A DNA stretch of 64,000 nucleotides. Source: Nitratireductor sp. XY-223 (GTDB lineage Bacteria > Pseudomonadota > Alphaproteobacteria > Rhizobiales > Rhizobiaceae). Below are positions 16,776 through 25,911 of this stretch, in pieces. The notes under the pieces were generated by a model that was not told the origin of the DNA, ran no database searches, and saw only the letters and a program-made list of their open reading frames with translations. The position numbers were made by a program, and so were the translations under genes. The stretch is taken from contig NZ_SPNT01000001.1 of NCBI RefSeq assembly GCF_004959855.1, forward strand, positions 434,001-498,000, read 5' to 3'. How positions within the stretch are numbered: the first letter of the stretch is position 1; every line of letters starts with the position of its first letter.

Positions 16776-17970
16776 ATTGGAAACGACAGATTCACCCACC
16801 AAGAGCAATCTAAACTCCATCTGTCCGTATTTTACGATGTTTCCGGTTGAGTTTCCGCTTGGAGTCCTCAAGGAAGGCGCATCCGATTCAAGCAAGGTAC
16901 TAGACCCTTTTTGTGGTCGCGGAACAACTGTTTTTGCCGCTAGAAGCCTTGGACTGAGTGCACTTGGGATTGATGCGAGTCCAATCGCAGCTGCAATTTC
17001 TGCGGCCAAAGTTGTTGAAGTTGATCCGGAAAACGTAATCAGAACCGCCAAAAACATCGTGGGTGGTGGTAAGGCGGTAGATACACCCAAAGGTGAATTC
17101 TGGGATTGGTGCTTCGACACGGCCACTCTTAAGGAACTGTGCAGGCTCAGAGACGAATTGAATCGAGACGCTCGATCCCCGGAGCGGATTGCACTACGAG
17201 CTACAATTCTTGGAGCACTGCACGGGCCCAAACAAAAAACTGTGCCAGGCTATTTCTCAAATCAAGCGCCGCGCACCTATGCGCCAAAGCCAGCATACTC
17301 TGTGAAGTACTGGAAAACGCGCAGGATGAAGCCTGACCGAGTCGACGTGATCGAGGTCATTGCACGACGAGCAAGGAGGTTCTTCTCAATTACACCCAAC
17401 AAAAACGGTCGTGTTTGTCATGGTGATAGCAGAGACTTCGACACCGTGTTGTCTGCCGCATCTACAGACGAGTTCGATTGGATCATCACGTCGCCACCAT
17501 ATTATGGAATGCGCACCTACATACCCGATCAGTGGCTGAGGAACTGGTTTTTGGGTGGGCCGCCCAAAGTGGATTACGGGCGATCAGGGCAAATCACACA
17601 CCGCAGCCCAGAGTATTTTGCGGAAGATCTGCGTAAGGTCTGGAGAAACTCGTCCTACGTCGCGCGAAAAGATGCGTCTCTGGTCGTACTGTTCGGAGGA
17701 ATTTCTGATCGCAGGGCGTCTCCTCTGGAGATTATCAAGTTGTCATTTTCTGGCAGTAACTGGGAAATTGAAAGCATCGAGCCAGCGGGAAATTCGTCGA
17801 TGGGCAAACGCCAGGCAGATTCCTTTCTGGTAAAGAAGTCAAAGCCGGTAAATGAGTTCATTGTTCGAGCCCGGCCAAAGCCAATATCTGAACTTTCCTA
17901 CAGCGATGTGATCAGAACCATCCATGCAAAGATGACGATCCGCAGCGCTGTGGATGGAGATGCACACTAG
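16699..17970 (+). CDS. DNA methyltransferase, N4-cytosine/N6-adenine type
   Basis: Up to 423 residues from the ATG at 16699, which lies inside the HerA-like gene; a GTG at 16747 or a TTG at about 16777 could be the true start. The SAM-binding motif I is VLDPFCGRGTTVFAA followed by LGIDASPIAAAISAAK, and the catalytic motif IV is WIITSPPYYGMRTY about 200 residues later. Motif I before motif IV, with a long variable segment between that probably reads the target, is the alpha-like order, and TSPPY favours N4-cytosine or N6-adenine chemistry. As the third member of the NurA-HerA cassette it probably marks self DNA. No separate restriction subunit is present, so NurA would be the nuclease. Codon use is AT-richer than that of the flanking genes. 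Confidence 0.85.
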   Translation: MSYLEWTDGIPTNRVLVPLGFVGSPELETTDSPTKSNLNSICPYFTMFPVEFPLGVLKEGASDSSKVLDPFCGRGTTVFAARSLGLSALGIDASPIAAAISAAKVVEVDPENVIRTAKNIVGGGKAVDTPKGEFWDWCFDTATLKELCRLRDELNRDARSPERIALRATILGALHGPKQKTVPGYFSNQAPRTYAPKPAYSVKYWKTRRMKPDRVDVIEVIARRARRFFSITPNKNGRVCHGDSRDFDTVLSAASTDEFDWIITSPPYYGMRTYIPDQWLRNWFLGGPPKVDYGRSGQITHRSPEYFAEDLRKVWRNSSYVARKDASLVVLFGGISDRRASPLEIIKLSFSGSNWEIESIEPAGNSSMGKRQADSFLVKKSKPVNEFIVRARPKPISELSYSDVIRTIHAKMTIRSAVDGDAH

Positions 17971-18202
17971 CAAACCAACTCAATACCATCCAAGCCATTC
18001 AGTTTACGCTTAAAAGATGCCAACAGCTGCGAATTTGGCGTTTGATGGCAACTAACTCCGAAAAGGTTTGAACGTTCGTGTGGATATCTGCCGACCAAAA
18101 TCCACGCCGGGGTCGATGCAAACGGTTTGCCGCTCCACATCGCGATCACCAGAGGTCAATAGCATGTATCCGGCTTTGGCTGCGTATCTATAAGTCCCCG
18201 AT
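17971..18202. other. Non-coding right edge of the insert
   Basis: The 232 bases lie between the convergent methyltransferase and pcaQ. A 60-codon minus-strand frame (17967-18149) overlaps the methyltransferase stop, and another minus-strand frame reads AGYMLLTSGDRDVERQTVC, which vaguely recalls the end of a nuclease-like (PIN/NYN) domain. The frames are out of phase and broken by stops, so this may be a decayed gene fragment. No terminator with a T-tract was seen. Confidence 0.4.
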
Positions 18203-19123
18203 CTAGCTTGCCTCGGCCACCTGGCGGCGGATAATGTCGGCGAAATAGGTGCAGGCGGGGCTCAGCTTGCTGTCGGCCCGGGTGCACAGCCCCACCGATC
18301 CCATCGTCGACTCCGTGTCGATCGGCAGCGTGACATATTCGCCGCTTTCGATCTGCGCCGAGACGACGCCGTGCGAGATGATCCAGATCGCCTGGTGCTG
18401 GCTGACGAATGTCCGGCCGAAGGAATCCGAAACGGTTTCAATGACCTGCAGGGGTTCGGTGATGCCCTGCTCGATGAACAGGCGGTCGACGAAGGGCCGG
18501 ATGATCGATTGCAAGGTCGGCACCAGCACCGGATAACTGTCGAGCGCTTCGACCGCGAACTGTCTGCGGGACGCCAGGGGATGGCTGGCGTGGACCGCGA
18601 AGATGACCTTGTCGCGGTACAACGGCTCGAAAATCAGACCCTGCATCACGTCCGGAGCCGGCAGCCGCCCCATGACCAGGTCGAGTTCGCCGTTGCGCAA
18701 CTGATCGAGCAGGGCGCGGTTCTCGCCGGTGATGATCTTCAGGCGGTTGCGCATGCCGGATTTCAGGTATTTGGCGACGGCGCGGGGGACGATTGTCGTC
18801 GAGACGGTCGGCAGGGCGCCGAGCCTGATCTTGGGCCCGTCCGCGACGTCGAGTTCGGCAAGCGCGTTGATGCCGTTGCGCGCGGCGGCCAGCGAACTGC
18901 CGGCATGGCGCAGGAACACCTCGCCGTGATGGGAGATGCGGATGCCGCGCCCCTCGCGCTCGACGAGCGGCTTGCCGCAGATGTCCTCGAGTTCGCGGAT
19001 CGTCCGGGTCACCGCCGGCTGGGTGAGGTGCAGGTTCTCGGCGGCCCGGCTGACGCTTTTCTGGCGGGCGACCTCGACAAAGGTCTCCAGGTGCCGCAAT
19101 TTTATCCTGCGCAGTGAACTCAT
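18203..19123 (-). CDS. pcaQ: LysR-type regulator PcaQ
   Basis: 306 residues from the ATG at 19123 (MSSLRRIKLRHLETFVEVAR); this start matches the family, and the TTG/ATG codons further upstream would run into the regulatory inverted repeats. The N-terminal winged helix is RQKSVSRAAENLHLTQPAV followed by TRTIRELEDICGKPLVERE, and the C-terminal effector domain contains FVDRLFIEQGITEPLQVIET and QHQAIWIISHG. PcaQ activates protocatechuate genes in response to beta-carboxy-cis,cis-muconate and related intermediates. It is divergent from pcaC with 98 bases between, the arrangement in Agrobacterium and Sinorhizobium. Confidence 0.92.
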   Translation of the reverse strand: MSSLRRIKLRHLETFVEVARQKSVSRAAENLHLTQPAVTRTIRELEDICGKPLVEREGRGIRISHHGEVFLRHAGSSLAAARNGINALAELDVADGPKIRLGALPTVSTTIVPRAVAKYLKSGMRNRLKIITGENRALLDQLRNGELDLVMGRLPAPDVMQGLIFEPLYRDKVIFAVHASHPLASRRQFAVEALDSYPVLVPTLQSIIRPFVDRLFIEQGITEPLQVIETVSDSFGRTFVSQHQAIWIISHGVVSAQIESGEYVTLPIDTESTMGSVGLCTRADSKLSPACTYFADIIRRQVAEAS

Positions 19124-19140
19124 ATCTGTTTCGCTATTTA

Positions 19141-19175
19141 AATTGCTCCAATTATCATTATTCATCTCTAATGAA
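19141..19175. promoter_or_regulatory. Paired inverted repeats, candidate PcaQ binding sites
   Basis: AATTG-CTC-CAATT (19141-19153) and TTCAT-CTCTA-ATGAA (19161-19175) are both perfect inverted repeats. Their centres are 21 bases apart, two helical turns, in the 98-base gap between pcaQ and pcaC. The second fits the T-N11-A LysR box. This is the recognition-site plus activation-site layout expected of a LysR tetramer. Binding is inferred. Confidence 0.6.
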
Positions 19176-19221
19176 ATATGTAAACATGCCCAGAAGCGCA
19201 ATTACGGCGACGGAGCAGCCC

Positions 19222-19635
19222 ATGTCAGAAGCCAAAACAGTGTCGGACCGACATGCGCAGGGCATGCAGACCCGCCGCAGCGTGCTCGGCGATGCCTATG
19301 TCAATGGCGCCGAGGAACGAAAGACGCCGTTCGACGGTCCGTTTCAGGATCTGATCGTCGAGGCCGCGTGGGGCCACGTCTGGTCGCGGCCGCAGTGGAC
19401 GCCGCGCCTGCGCTCCATCGTAACGATCGCGCTGCTTGCAGCGCTTGGCCACGACGAGGAGGTGGCGATGCACGTGCGCGCAACCGCCAATACGGGGGCG
19501 ACAAGGGAAGACATCTGCGAGGCGCTGCTGCACGTCGCGATCTATGCCGGGGTTCCGGCGGCCAACCATGCGATCAAGATCGTCAAACGGACCTTTGAGG
19601 AAATGGAAGCGGGCGGGGAGGCCGGCGATGCGTAA
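19222..19635 (+). CDS. pcaC: 4-carboxymuconolactone decarboxylase
   Basis: 137 residues from the ATG at 19222 ([20 protein letters not shown]), a normal PcaC length. The family landmarks are [58 protein letters not shown] with the conserved His, and [21 protein letters not shown]. It removes carbon dioxide from gamma-carboxymuconolactone to give beta-ketoadipate enol-lactone in the cytoplasm. It is the first gene of the PcaQ-controlled operon and overlaps pcaH by eight bases. pcaB and pcaD, which act before and after it, are not in this window. Confidence 0.95.
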   Translation: MSEAKTVSDRHAQGMQTRRSVLGDAYVNGAEERKTPFDGPFQDLIVEAAWGHVWSRPQWTPRLRSIVTIALLAALGHDEEVAMHVRATANTGATREDICEALLHVAIYAGVPAANHAIKIVKRTFEEMEAGGEAGDA

Positions 19636-20368
19636 CGCGACATACGAAACCGGCGCCTTTTTCGTGCGGGACCGGGCCTGGCATCCAAAGGCATACACGC
19701 CGGACTACAAGACGAGTGTGGCACGCTCCCCGCAAAGGGCGTTGCTGTCGCTCGAAAACACCATCGGGGAGATTACTGGCCCGGCATTCGGACACGACAT
19801 CCTCGGTGAACTGGACAACGACCTGATCCACAATTTCGCCAAGCCCGGAGAAAGCGCCATCGGCGAGCGCATCATCGTGCACGGCCGTGTGCTCGACGAG
19901 CGGGGCAGGGGCGTGCCGGGCGTGCTGGTCGAATTCTGGCAGGCCAATGCCGCCGGGCGCTACCGCCACAAGAACGAGGGCTACATGGCGCCGCTCGACC
20001 CGAATTTCGGCGGCTGCGGACGGACCATCACCGATGACGAGGGCGGCTATGCCTTCAGGACCGTCAAGCCGGGACCCTATCCCTGGCCGAATGGCATCAA
20101 CGACTGGCGGCCCTCGCACATCCATTTCTCCATATTCGGCTACGGGTTCGCGCAACGCCTGATCACGCAGATGTATTTCGAGGGCGATCCGCTGATCCCG
20201 CTGTGTCCGATCGTCCGCACGATTTCCGACGAGGCGGCCATCGAGCAGCTCGTCGCGCCGCTCGACATGGCGAACACCATTCCCATGGATGCGCGCGCCT
20301 ACAAGTTCGACATCGTGCTGCGCGGCCGGCGCTCGACGATGTTCGAGAACCGCATGGAGGGCAATTGA
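19628..20368 (+). CDS. pcaH: Protocatechuate 3,4-dioxygenase beta subunit
   Basis: 246 residues. The active-site iron ligands can be seen: a Tyr in [11 protein letters not shown], a Tyr in [12 protein letters not shown], and the two His in [12 protein letters not shown]. The [20 protein letters not shown] segment is the intradiol dioxygenase core. With PcaG it forms the ferric enzyme that opens protocatechuate between the two hydroxyls to beta-carboxy-cis,cis-muconate. It starts within the end of pcaC and abuts pcaG with no spacer. Confidence 0.97.
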   Translation: MRNATYETGAFFVRDRAWHPKAYTPDYKTSVARSPQRALLSLENTIGEITGPAFGHDILGELDNDLIHNFAKPGESAIGERIIVHGRVLDERGRGVPGVLVEFWQANAAGRYRHKNEGYMAPLDPNFGGCGRTITDDEGGYAFRTVKPGPYPWPNGINDWRPSHIHFSIFGYGFAQRLITQMYFEGDPLIPLCPIVRTISDEAAIEQLVAPLDMANTIPMDARAYKFDIVLRGRRSTMFENRMEGN

Positions 20369-20983
20369 ATGGCCCAGCCGCTGAACCGCCTCAAGGAAAG
20401 CCCGTCGCAGACGGCGGGTCCCTACGTCCACATCGGCTGCGTGCCGAATTTCCTCGGCATCGAGGGTGTCTTTGATGCCGATCTCGGCAAGACCATGGTC
20501 AATGACGAGACGGAAGGGCAGCGGATCGCCATCACCGGCCGCGTGATCGACGGGACAGGCACGCCGCTCAAGGATGCGTTGATCGAGATCTGGCAGGCCG
20601 ACGGCAACGGGCTCTTCAACAGCCCGTCGGAAACCCGCGGCACCGCCGATCCGAACTTCGCCGGCTGGGGACGCCAGCCGACCGACCTGAAAACCGGCAT
20701 TTTCCGGTTCGACACCATCAAGCCCGGACGCGTGCCGTTCGTCGACGGCCGCCTGCAAGCGCCGCATGTGAATGTCTGGATCGTCGCCCGCGGCATCAAT
20801 CTCGGCCTCAACACGCGCATGTATTTTGCCGACGAGGCGGAGGCCAATGCGGAGGATCCGGTGCTGGCGCGCATCGAGCACAGGGTGCGTGTGCAAACGC
20901 TGCTGGCCGAGCCGAGCGACGAGGGCTACCGCTTCGACATCCATCTGCAGGGCGACAACGAAACAATCTTCTTCGATATCTGA
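20369..20983 (+). CDS. pcaG: Protocatechuate 3,4-dioxygenase alpha subunit
   Basis: 204 residues starting immediately after the pcaH stop. It begins with the alpha-subunit N-terminus (KESPSQTAGPYVHIGCVPNF), has the dioxygenase fold segment ITGRVIDGTGTPLKDALIEI, and lacks the full iron-ligand set, as expected: the RPSHIHF pair is replaced by APHVNVWIVARG. It supplies the structural half of the alpha-beta protomer. Confidence 0.96.
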   Translation: MAQPLNRLKESPSQTAGPYVHIGCVPNFLGIEGVFDADLGKTMVNDETEGQRIAITGRVIDGTGTPLKDALIEIWQADGNGLFNSPSETRGTADPNFAGWGRQPTDLKTGIFRFDTIKPGRVPFVDGRLQAPHVNVWIVARGINLGLNTRMYFADEAEANAEDPVLARIEHRVRVQTLLAEPSDEGYRFDIHLQGDNETIFFDI

Positions 20984-20997
20984 CGCGGACAAGAAAT

Positions 20998-21852
20998 ATG
21001 GCGAAATTCCAGCCGCTGGCCGATGCCGTGCTCGAGAACCTCAACGACGGCGACGTCGTCGCTTTCGAGGGATTCACCCACCTGATCCCCCATGCCGCAG
21101 CGCACGAGGCGATCCGGCAGGGAAAGAAAGACCTCACCATCATTCGCATGACGCCGGATCTCATCTACGACCAGCTCATCGGCATGGGCATGGTCAAAAG
21201 GATGATCTTCTCCTATGCCGGCAACCCGGGGGTCGGCCTGTTGCGGCGCATGCGCGATGCAGTCGAAAACGGCTGGCCGCAGGCGCTGGAACTCGAAGAG
21301 CACAGCCACGCCGCCATGGCCAATGCCTATGAAGCCGGCGCCGCCGGCCTGCCTTGTGCGGTGTTTCGCGGCTATCGCGGCGCCGAACTCGCAAAGGTCA
21401 ACAGCAATGTGCGCTCGGTGGCCTGTCCGTTTACCGGCGAGGTGCTGGCAGCCGTGCCGGCGGTGCGGCCGGACGTCGCCTTCATCCACGCGCAAAAGGC
21501 CGACCGGAAGGGCAATGTGCTGATCGAGGGTATTCTCGGTGTGCAGAAAGAGGCGGTGCTGGCGGCCACGCGGTCTGTTGTCACGGTCGAGGAAATCGTC
21601 GACGATCTCAACGCGCATCCGAATGCCTGCCTTCTGCCCGACTGGACCGTCGGCACGATTTGCCTGGTTCCGGGCGGTGCCCACCCGTCCTATGCGCACG
21701 GTTACTACGTCCGCGACAACGCCTACTACATCGCCTGGGACAAGATCGCCTCCGACCGCGAGGCCTTCCTTTCCTGGATGAAGGAGAACGTGCTCGATGC
21801 CACGCCGGAGGATTTTGGCGGCAGGGTCGGGAAATTGAGGAGTGCGGCATGA
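20998..21852 (+). CDS. pcaI: 3-oxoadipate CoA-transferase subunit A (glutaconate CoA-transferase-type)
   Basis: 284 residues. It belongs to the longer CoA-transferase class related to glutaconate CoA-transferase: GDVVAFEGFTHLIPHAAAHE, LTIIRMTPDLIYDQLIGMGM, KRMIFSYAGNPGVGLLRRMR and PDVAFIHAQKADRKGNVLIE. Being inside a pca operon and followed by pcaJ- and pcaF-like genes, it most likely moves CoA from succinyl-CoA to 3-oxoadipate. The family is also used for other dicarboxylates, so the specificity rests on context. Confidence 0.85.
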   Translation: MAKFQPLADAVLENLNDGDVVAFEGFTHLIPHAAAHEAIRQGKKDLTIIRMTPDLIYDQLIGMGMVKRMIFSYAGNPGVGLLRRMRDAVENGWPQALELEEHSHAAMANAYEAGAAGLPCAVFRGYRGAELAKVNSNVRSVACPFTGEVLAAVPAVRPDVAFIHAQKADRKGNVLIEGILGVQKEAVLAATRSVVTVEEIVDDLNAHPNACLLPDWTVGTICLVPGGAHPSYAHGYYVRDNAYYIAWDKIASDREAFLSWMKENVLDATPEDFGGRVGKLRSAA

Positions 21853-22645
21853 GCGACATGGTCCACACGCCCGACGAAATGATGACCATAGCCGCCTCGC
21901 GCGCGCTGAAGAACGACGATGTCTGTTTCGTCGGTATCGGGGCACCCTCGGCCGCCTGCAATGTGGCGCGGCTCACCCATGCGCCGGATATCACGCTGAT
22001 CTACGAGAGCGGCACCATTGGAACGGCGCCGGACGTGTTGCCGCTGTCCATCGGCGACGGCGAGCTGTGCGACACGGCCGTCACCACCGTCGCAGTGCCG
22101 GAGATGTTCCGCTACTGGCTGCAGGGCGGACGCATCACCATCGGTTTTCTGGGCGCCGCGCAGCTCGACCGGTTCGGCAACATCAACACCACGGTGATCG
22201 GCGACTACGCGAATCCGAAGACCCGGCTGCCGGGCGGAGGCGGCGCGCCGGAAATCGCCGGCTCGTCGCGCGAGATATTCATCACCATGAAGCAATCGTT
22301 GCGCGGCATGGTCGAGAAGATCGATTTCTTTACGTCCTTCGGGCACGGCGAAGGCGGCGACCACCGCCAGCGGCTGGGCATCGAGACCCAGGGTCCGACC
22401 TTGCTGATCACCGACCTGGCAATCTGGCGTCCGGATCCCGAGACCAAGGAGTTCACGGTCGTATCGATCCACCCGGGCGTCACCAGAGAGGACGTCCAGG
22501 CGACCTGCGGATGGACAGTCAAATTCGCCGACCGTATAGAAGAAACGCCCCCGCCGACGGATCTTGAGCTCAAAACGCTCCGCGATCTGAAAGCACGCAC
22601 GAAAGCGGCCCATCAGGGGCAGCCCGATCCAGGAAAGGCGGCATA

Positions 22646-22646
<1 letters not shown>
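21849..22646 (+). CDS. pcaJ: 3-oxoadipate CoA-transferase subunit B (glutaconate CoA-transferase-type)
   Basis: 265 residues from the ATG at 21849, overlapping the A subunit by four bases. It has CFVGIGAPSAACNVARLTHA, a catalytic-Glu segment LIYESGTIGTAPD, and LGAAQLDRFGNINTTVIGDY as in the beta subunits of this class. The catalytic glutamate that carries CoA is expected in YESG. It forms a heteromer with the preceding subunit, giving 3-oxoadipyl-CoA. The final codon overlaps the pcaF start by one base. Confidence 0.86.
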
Positions 22647-23848
<1,202 letters not shown>

Positions 23849-23866
23849 CCCTAAAACAGTTGCGTA

Positions 23867-24742
23867 TCAGCCCCTGGAGAAAAGTTCCCTGCCGGAGGGT
23901 GGATTGTCCGGATTGCGGCGGTCTATCTGCTGATAGAGCAGGAACAGGCGTTCGCGCCAGCTCGGTATCTCGCCCGACTGGGCGTAGCCGACACGCTCGG
24001 TGCCAAGACCGAATCCCAGGCTGACGCTGTCGTCGGTCGACGCTTCGCCGATTTCGGTCCAGCCGGCCGGAAGCGGATACGCGGTCGGCGCCGCCACGTT
24101 GGACCCGGTCCGGTAATAGAATCCGACCGTGGGGAAGGGCAGGGCGTCGGGATTCCCGGGGTAACGGAAATAGCCCGAACCGTCTCCGGCCGCCATGGCC
24201 TCGTCCCTTTGCCGGTAGATGACCTGGCCTTCCGGGTCGAACCCGTGTTCCTCAAGAACCGGAAGAAGACTCTCGAACGCCGTTGTTGTAACGAATGCAA
24301 ATCTGTCTTGCTCCAGGCCCGCGACATCCACCAGGAATTCGAGCACCATCGAGAGCGAACCGGCAGGTGCCATGTCCTTGGGCGAGCGAACATAGAATAT
24401 GTGAAACAGGGGCAGCACCTCCGGATCACCTTTTTTGTCTATGTCCTCGATCCGCGCGCAGGGTTGAACGGCCATCTGGCCCCTTTGCGTATCGATCTCC
24501 GTGTCGTCGTAACGCAGCCCGCCGTTGAAACTCTCATTTCCGGTCACAATCGGCTGGTGATCGACAAGCGTGTAGCCCTTGCCCTCAAAGAAATCGATCA
24601 TGGTTTCGTGCAGGAGATGGGTGGGCAGGTCCAGCGAAGCGCCATCGCGGCGCGGATTTTGTGCCAGTGCCGAAGCAGGCAAAAGAGACACCGCCGCCAT
24701 GGCCGCGCCGCCCTTCAGAATCGTGCGTCGTTTGTTCGACAA
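23867..24742 (-). CDS. Tat-exported protein resembling the alanyl-tRNA synthetase catalytic domain
   Basis: About 291 residues. The TTG at 24742 is preferred because GGAGGGAG lies seven to eight bases upstream; an ATG at 24817 lacks such a site. The N-terminus is a twin-arginine signal (SNKRRTILKGG, hydrophobic run, ALAQ cleavage site). The mature part follows the order of class II alanyl-tRNA synthetases: HETMIDFFEGKGYTLVD, then QPCARIEDIDKKGDPEVLP, a helix-rich middle, GDGSGYFRYPGNP, FPTVGFYYRTG, and a motif-3-like SLGFGLGTERVGYAQSG. It lacks the C-terminal editing and tRNA-binding domains. No function is known to me, and the resemblance is by eye only. Export makes tRNA charging unlikely. 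Confidence 0.6.
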   Translation of the reverse strand: MSNKRRTILKGGAAMAAVSLLPASALAQNPRRDGASLDLPTHLLHETMIDFFEGKGYTLVDHQPIVTGNESFNGGLRYDDTEIDTQRGQMAVQPCARIEDIDKKGDPEVLPLFHIFYVRSPKDMAPAGSLSMVLEFLVDVAGLEQDRFAFVTTTAFESLLPVLEEHGFDPEGQVIYRQRDEAMAAGDGSGYFRYPGNPDALPFPTVGFYYRTGSNVAAPTAYPLPAGWTEIGEASTDDSVSLGFGLGTERVGYAQSGEIPSWRERLFLLYQQIDRRNPDNPPSGRELFSRG

Positions 24743-24935
24743 AGCGGTCTCTCCCTCCCCGCAGCTGTGTCTTTGTACTGACCTACCATCGATATAGTCG
24801 TGATTTTGGAGGATCAAAGGGCAATGGCGCGCTGCGCGGGTCTTTCTTACAAAATCTTCATTTCGTCATTGCCGCCATGTAACTTTCGACGTTCACTTCG
24901 GCGGCGCTTTCCTGTTATTCCTCGACTGAGATCGA

Positions 24936-25487
24936 ATGGAGAAGATTTGCAGCGCGATGGTACGTTTCAGCCGGACAATTGCCTTACTGCTACTGCTCAT
25001 GGTGCCCGGCGCGAAACCGGTGCTTGCCCATACGCTTTCGGGAACCGAGACATGGGTCCACATTGCCGCGCCCGGAATCGAGCTGCGCATTACGTTCTTC
25101 AGCAAGCGACTGGCAGAGGCGGCCGGACTGAGCCTGTCCGGCGACGGGAAGGCCGCAGACCGGATGCAGGAAATGTGGCGCGTGGAATCGGACGGCAGGC
25201 CGTGCGAGGCCGATGCCGAATCCTTGCGAACCGAGCGGCCGAACGGTCATCTGACCGTGAAGCTGCGCTATCCTTGTGCGGCCGTCGGGGACGAGATTGT
25301 GCTGGTGCCGCGCTTTTCCTCAGCTTTCAGCCGTTCACATACCAATGTGCTGCGGGTTCTTGTCGGCGACCATCTGGCCGAGTTCCGGCTGCGGCCGGGC
25401 TCGCATCCGGTCACAATTCCAGTCGGAAAGCTCGTCAGGGACAGTGACGTGGTGATTTCCGAGGAGTTTCTCGGCGGCGGAGACTAG
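24936..25487 (+). CDS. Exported protein of unknown function
   Basis: 183 residues from the ATG at 24936; an ATG at 24957 is equally possible. The N-terminus is a Sec signal peptide with a leucine-rich core (TIALLLLLMVPGAKP) and cleavage near VLAHTLS. The mature part, about 150 residues, appears beta-rich (ETWVHIAAPGIELRITFF, VKLRYPCAAVGDEIVLVPRF, FRLRPGSHPVTIPV) with two Cys (GRPCEADAE and YPCAAV) that could form a disulfide. I do not recognise the family. It stands alone between genes on the other strand. Confidence 0.75.
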   Translation: MEKICSAMVRFSRTIALLLLLMVPGAKPVLAHTLSGTETWVHIAAPGIELRITFFSKRLAEAAGLSLSGDGKAADRMQEMWRVESDGRPCEADAESLRTERPNGHLTVKLRYPCAAVGDEIVLVPRFSSAFSRSHTNVLRVLVGDHLAEFRLRPGSHPVTIPVGKLVRDSDVVISEEFLGGGD

Positions 25488-25647
25488 ATACAGAACGGGT
25501 TAACTCAGATTTGATCTGAAGGAAAATGGTCGCGTTTACCAGCAAATCTTCATGTTTGCGACACCCGTGCCATGCCAAAAAGCCAGAAGTTTGCTTTACC
25601 TGACCGCCCCGCTCCTTGAACCGGAAGCGGCCAGGGCAGCGCTGTTG

Positions 25648-25911
25648 CTACTGTAATGTGCACGTAAAGGGTGTTCCATCCTTTGTTTTTCCAACAACCC
25701 TTCGGTCACTGACTCTGGTGACCGGGTATCTACCTCCACTTTTGTAGGGACTTAAGTGAATCATCGCGGTCCTTCCGCCGCGATAGCTGGCGTTCTTCAG
25801 CTTTTTTGCAGTGCATTTCCAGGATGCCGCCTCTACCGCGGTGGGCGCCATCGATCCGGTAAACGCAAATGAAAAGGCAGCGAAGGTCAATGCTGAAAGT
25901 ATGCGTGTCAA
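25648..25911 (-). CDS. Small exported protein, unknown function
   Basis: 87 residues. The start is taken as TTG at 25911: GGGAGGA precedes it by about six bases, and an ATG at 25926 would place that site inside the coding region. The N-terminal half is a signal peptide (MTRILSALTFAAFSFAF, cleavage near AVEAAS). The mature part is about 55 basic residues with two cysteines (SWKCTAKKL and TPFTCTL) that could pair, and a RGGRTAMIHLSPYKSGGRYP segment. I do not recognise it; similar small secreted proteins are common in rhizobia. Confidence 0.6.
   Translation of the reverse strand: MTRILSALTFAAFSFAFTGSMAPTAVEAASWKCTAKKLKNASYRGGRTAMIHLSPYKSGGRYPVTRVSDRRVVGKTKDGTPFTCTLQ

Noticed and set aside
17967-18149. 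60-codon minus-strand frame after the methyltransferase
   Set aside because: It is short, overlaps the methyltransferase stop, has no ribosome binding site or recognised domain, and neighbouring frames look equally gene-like, so at most it is a decayed remnant.
13186-18202. Integrative element with attachment sites
   Set aside because: I looked for tRNA ends, direct repeats at both edges, integrase and transposase and found none; only the composition shift remains.
25506-25520. TCAGAT-TTG-ATCTGA inverted repeat as a terminator
   Set aside because: The six-base stem is weak and no T-tract follows.
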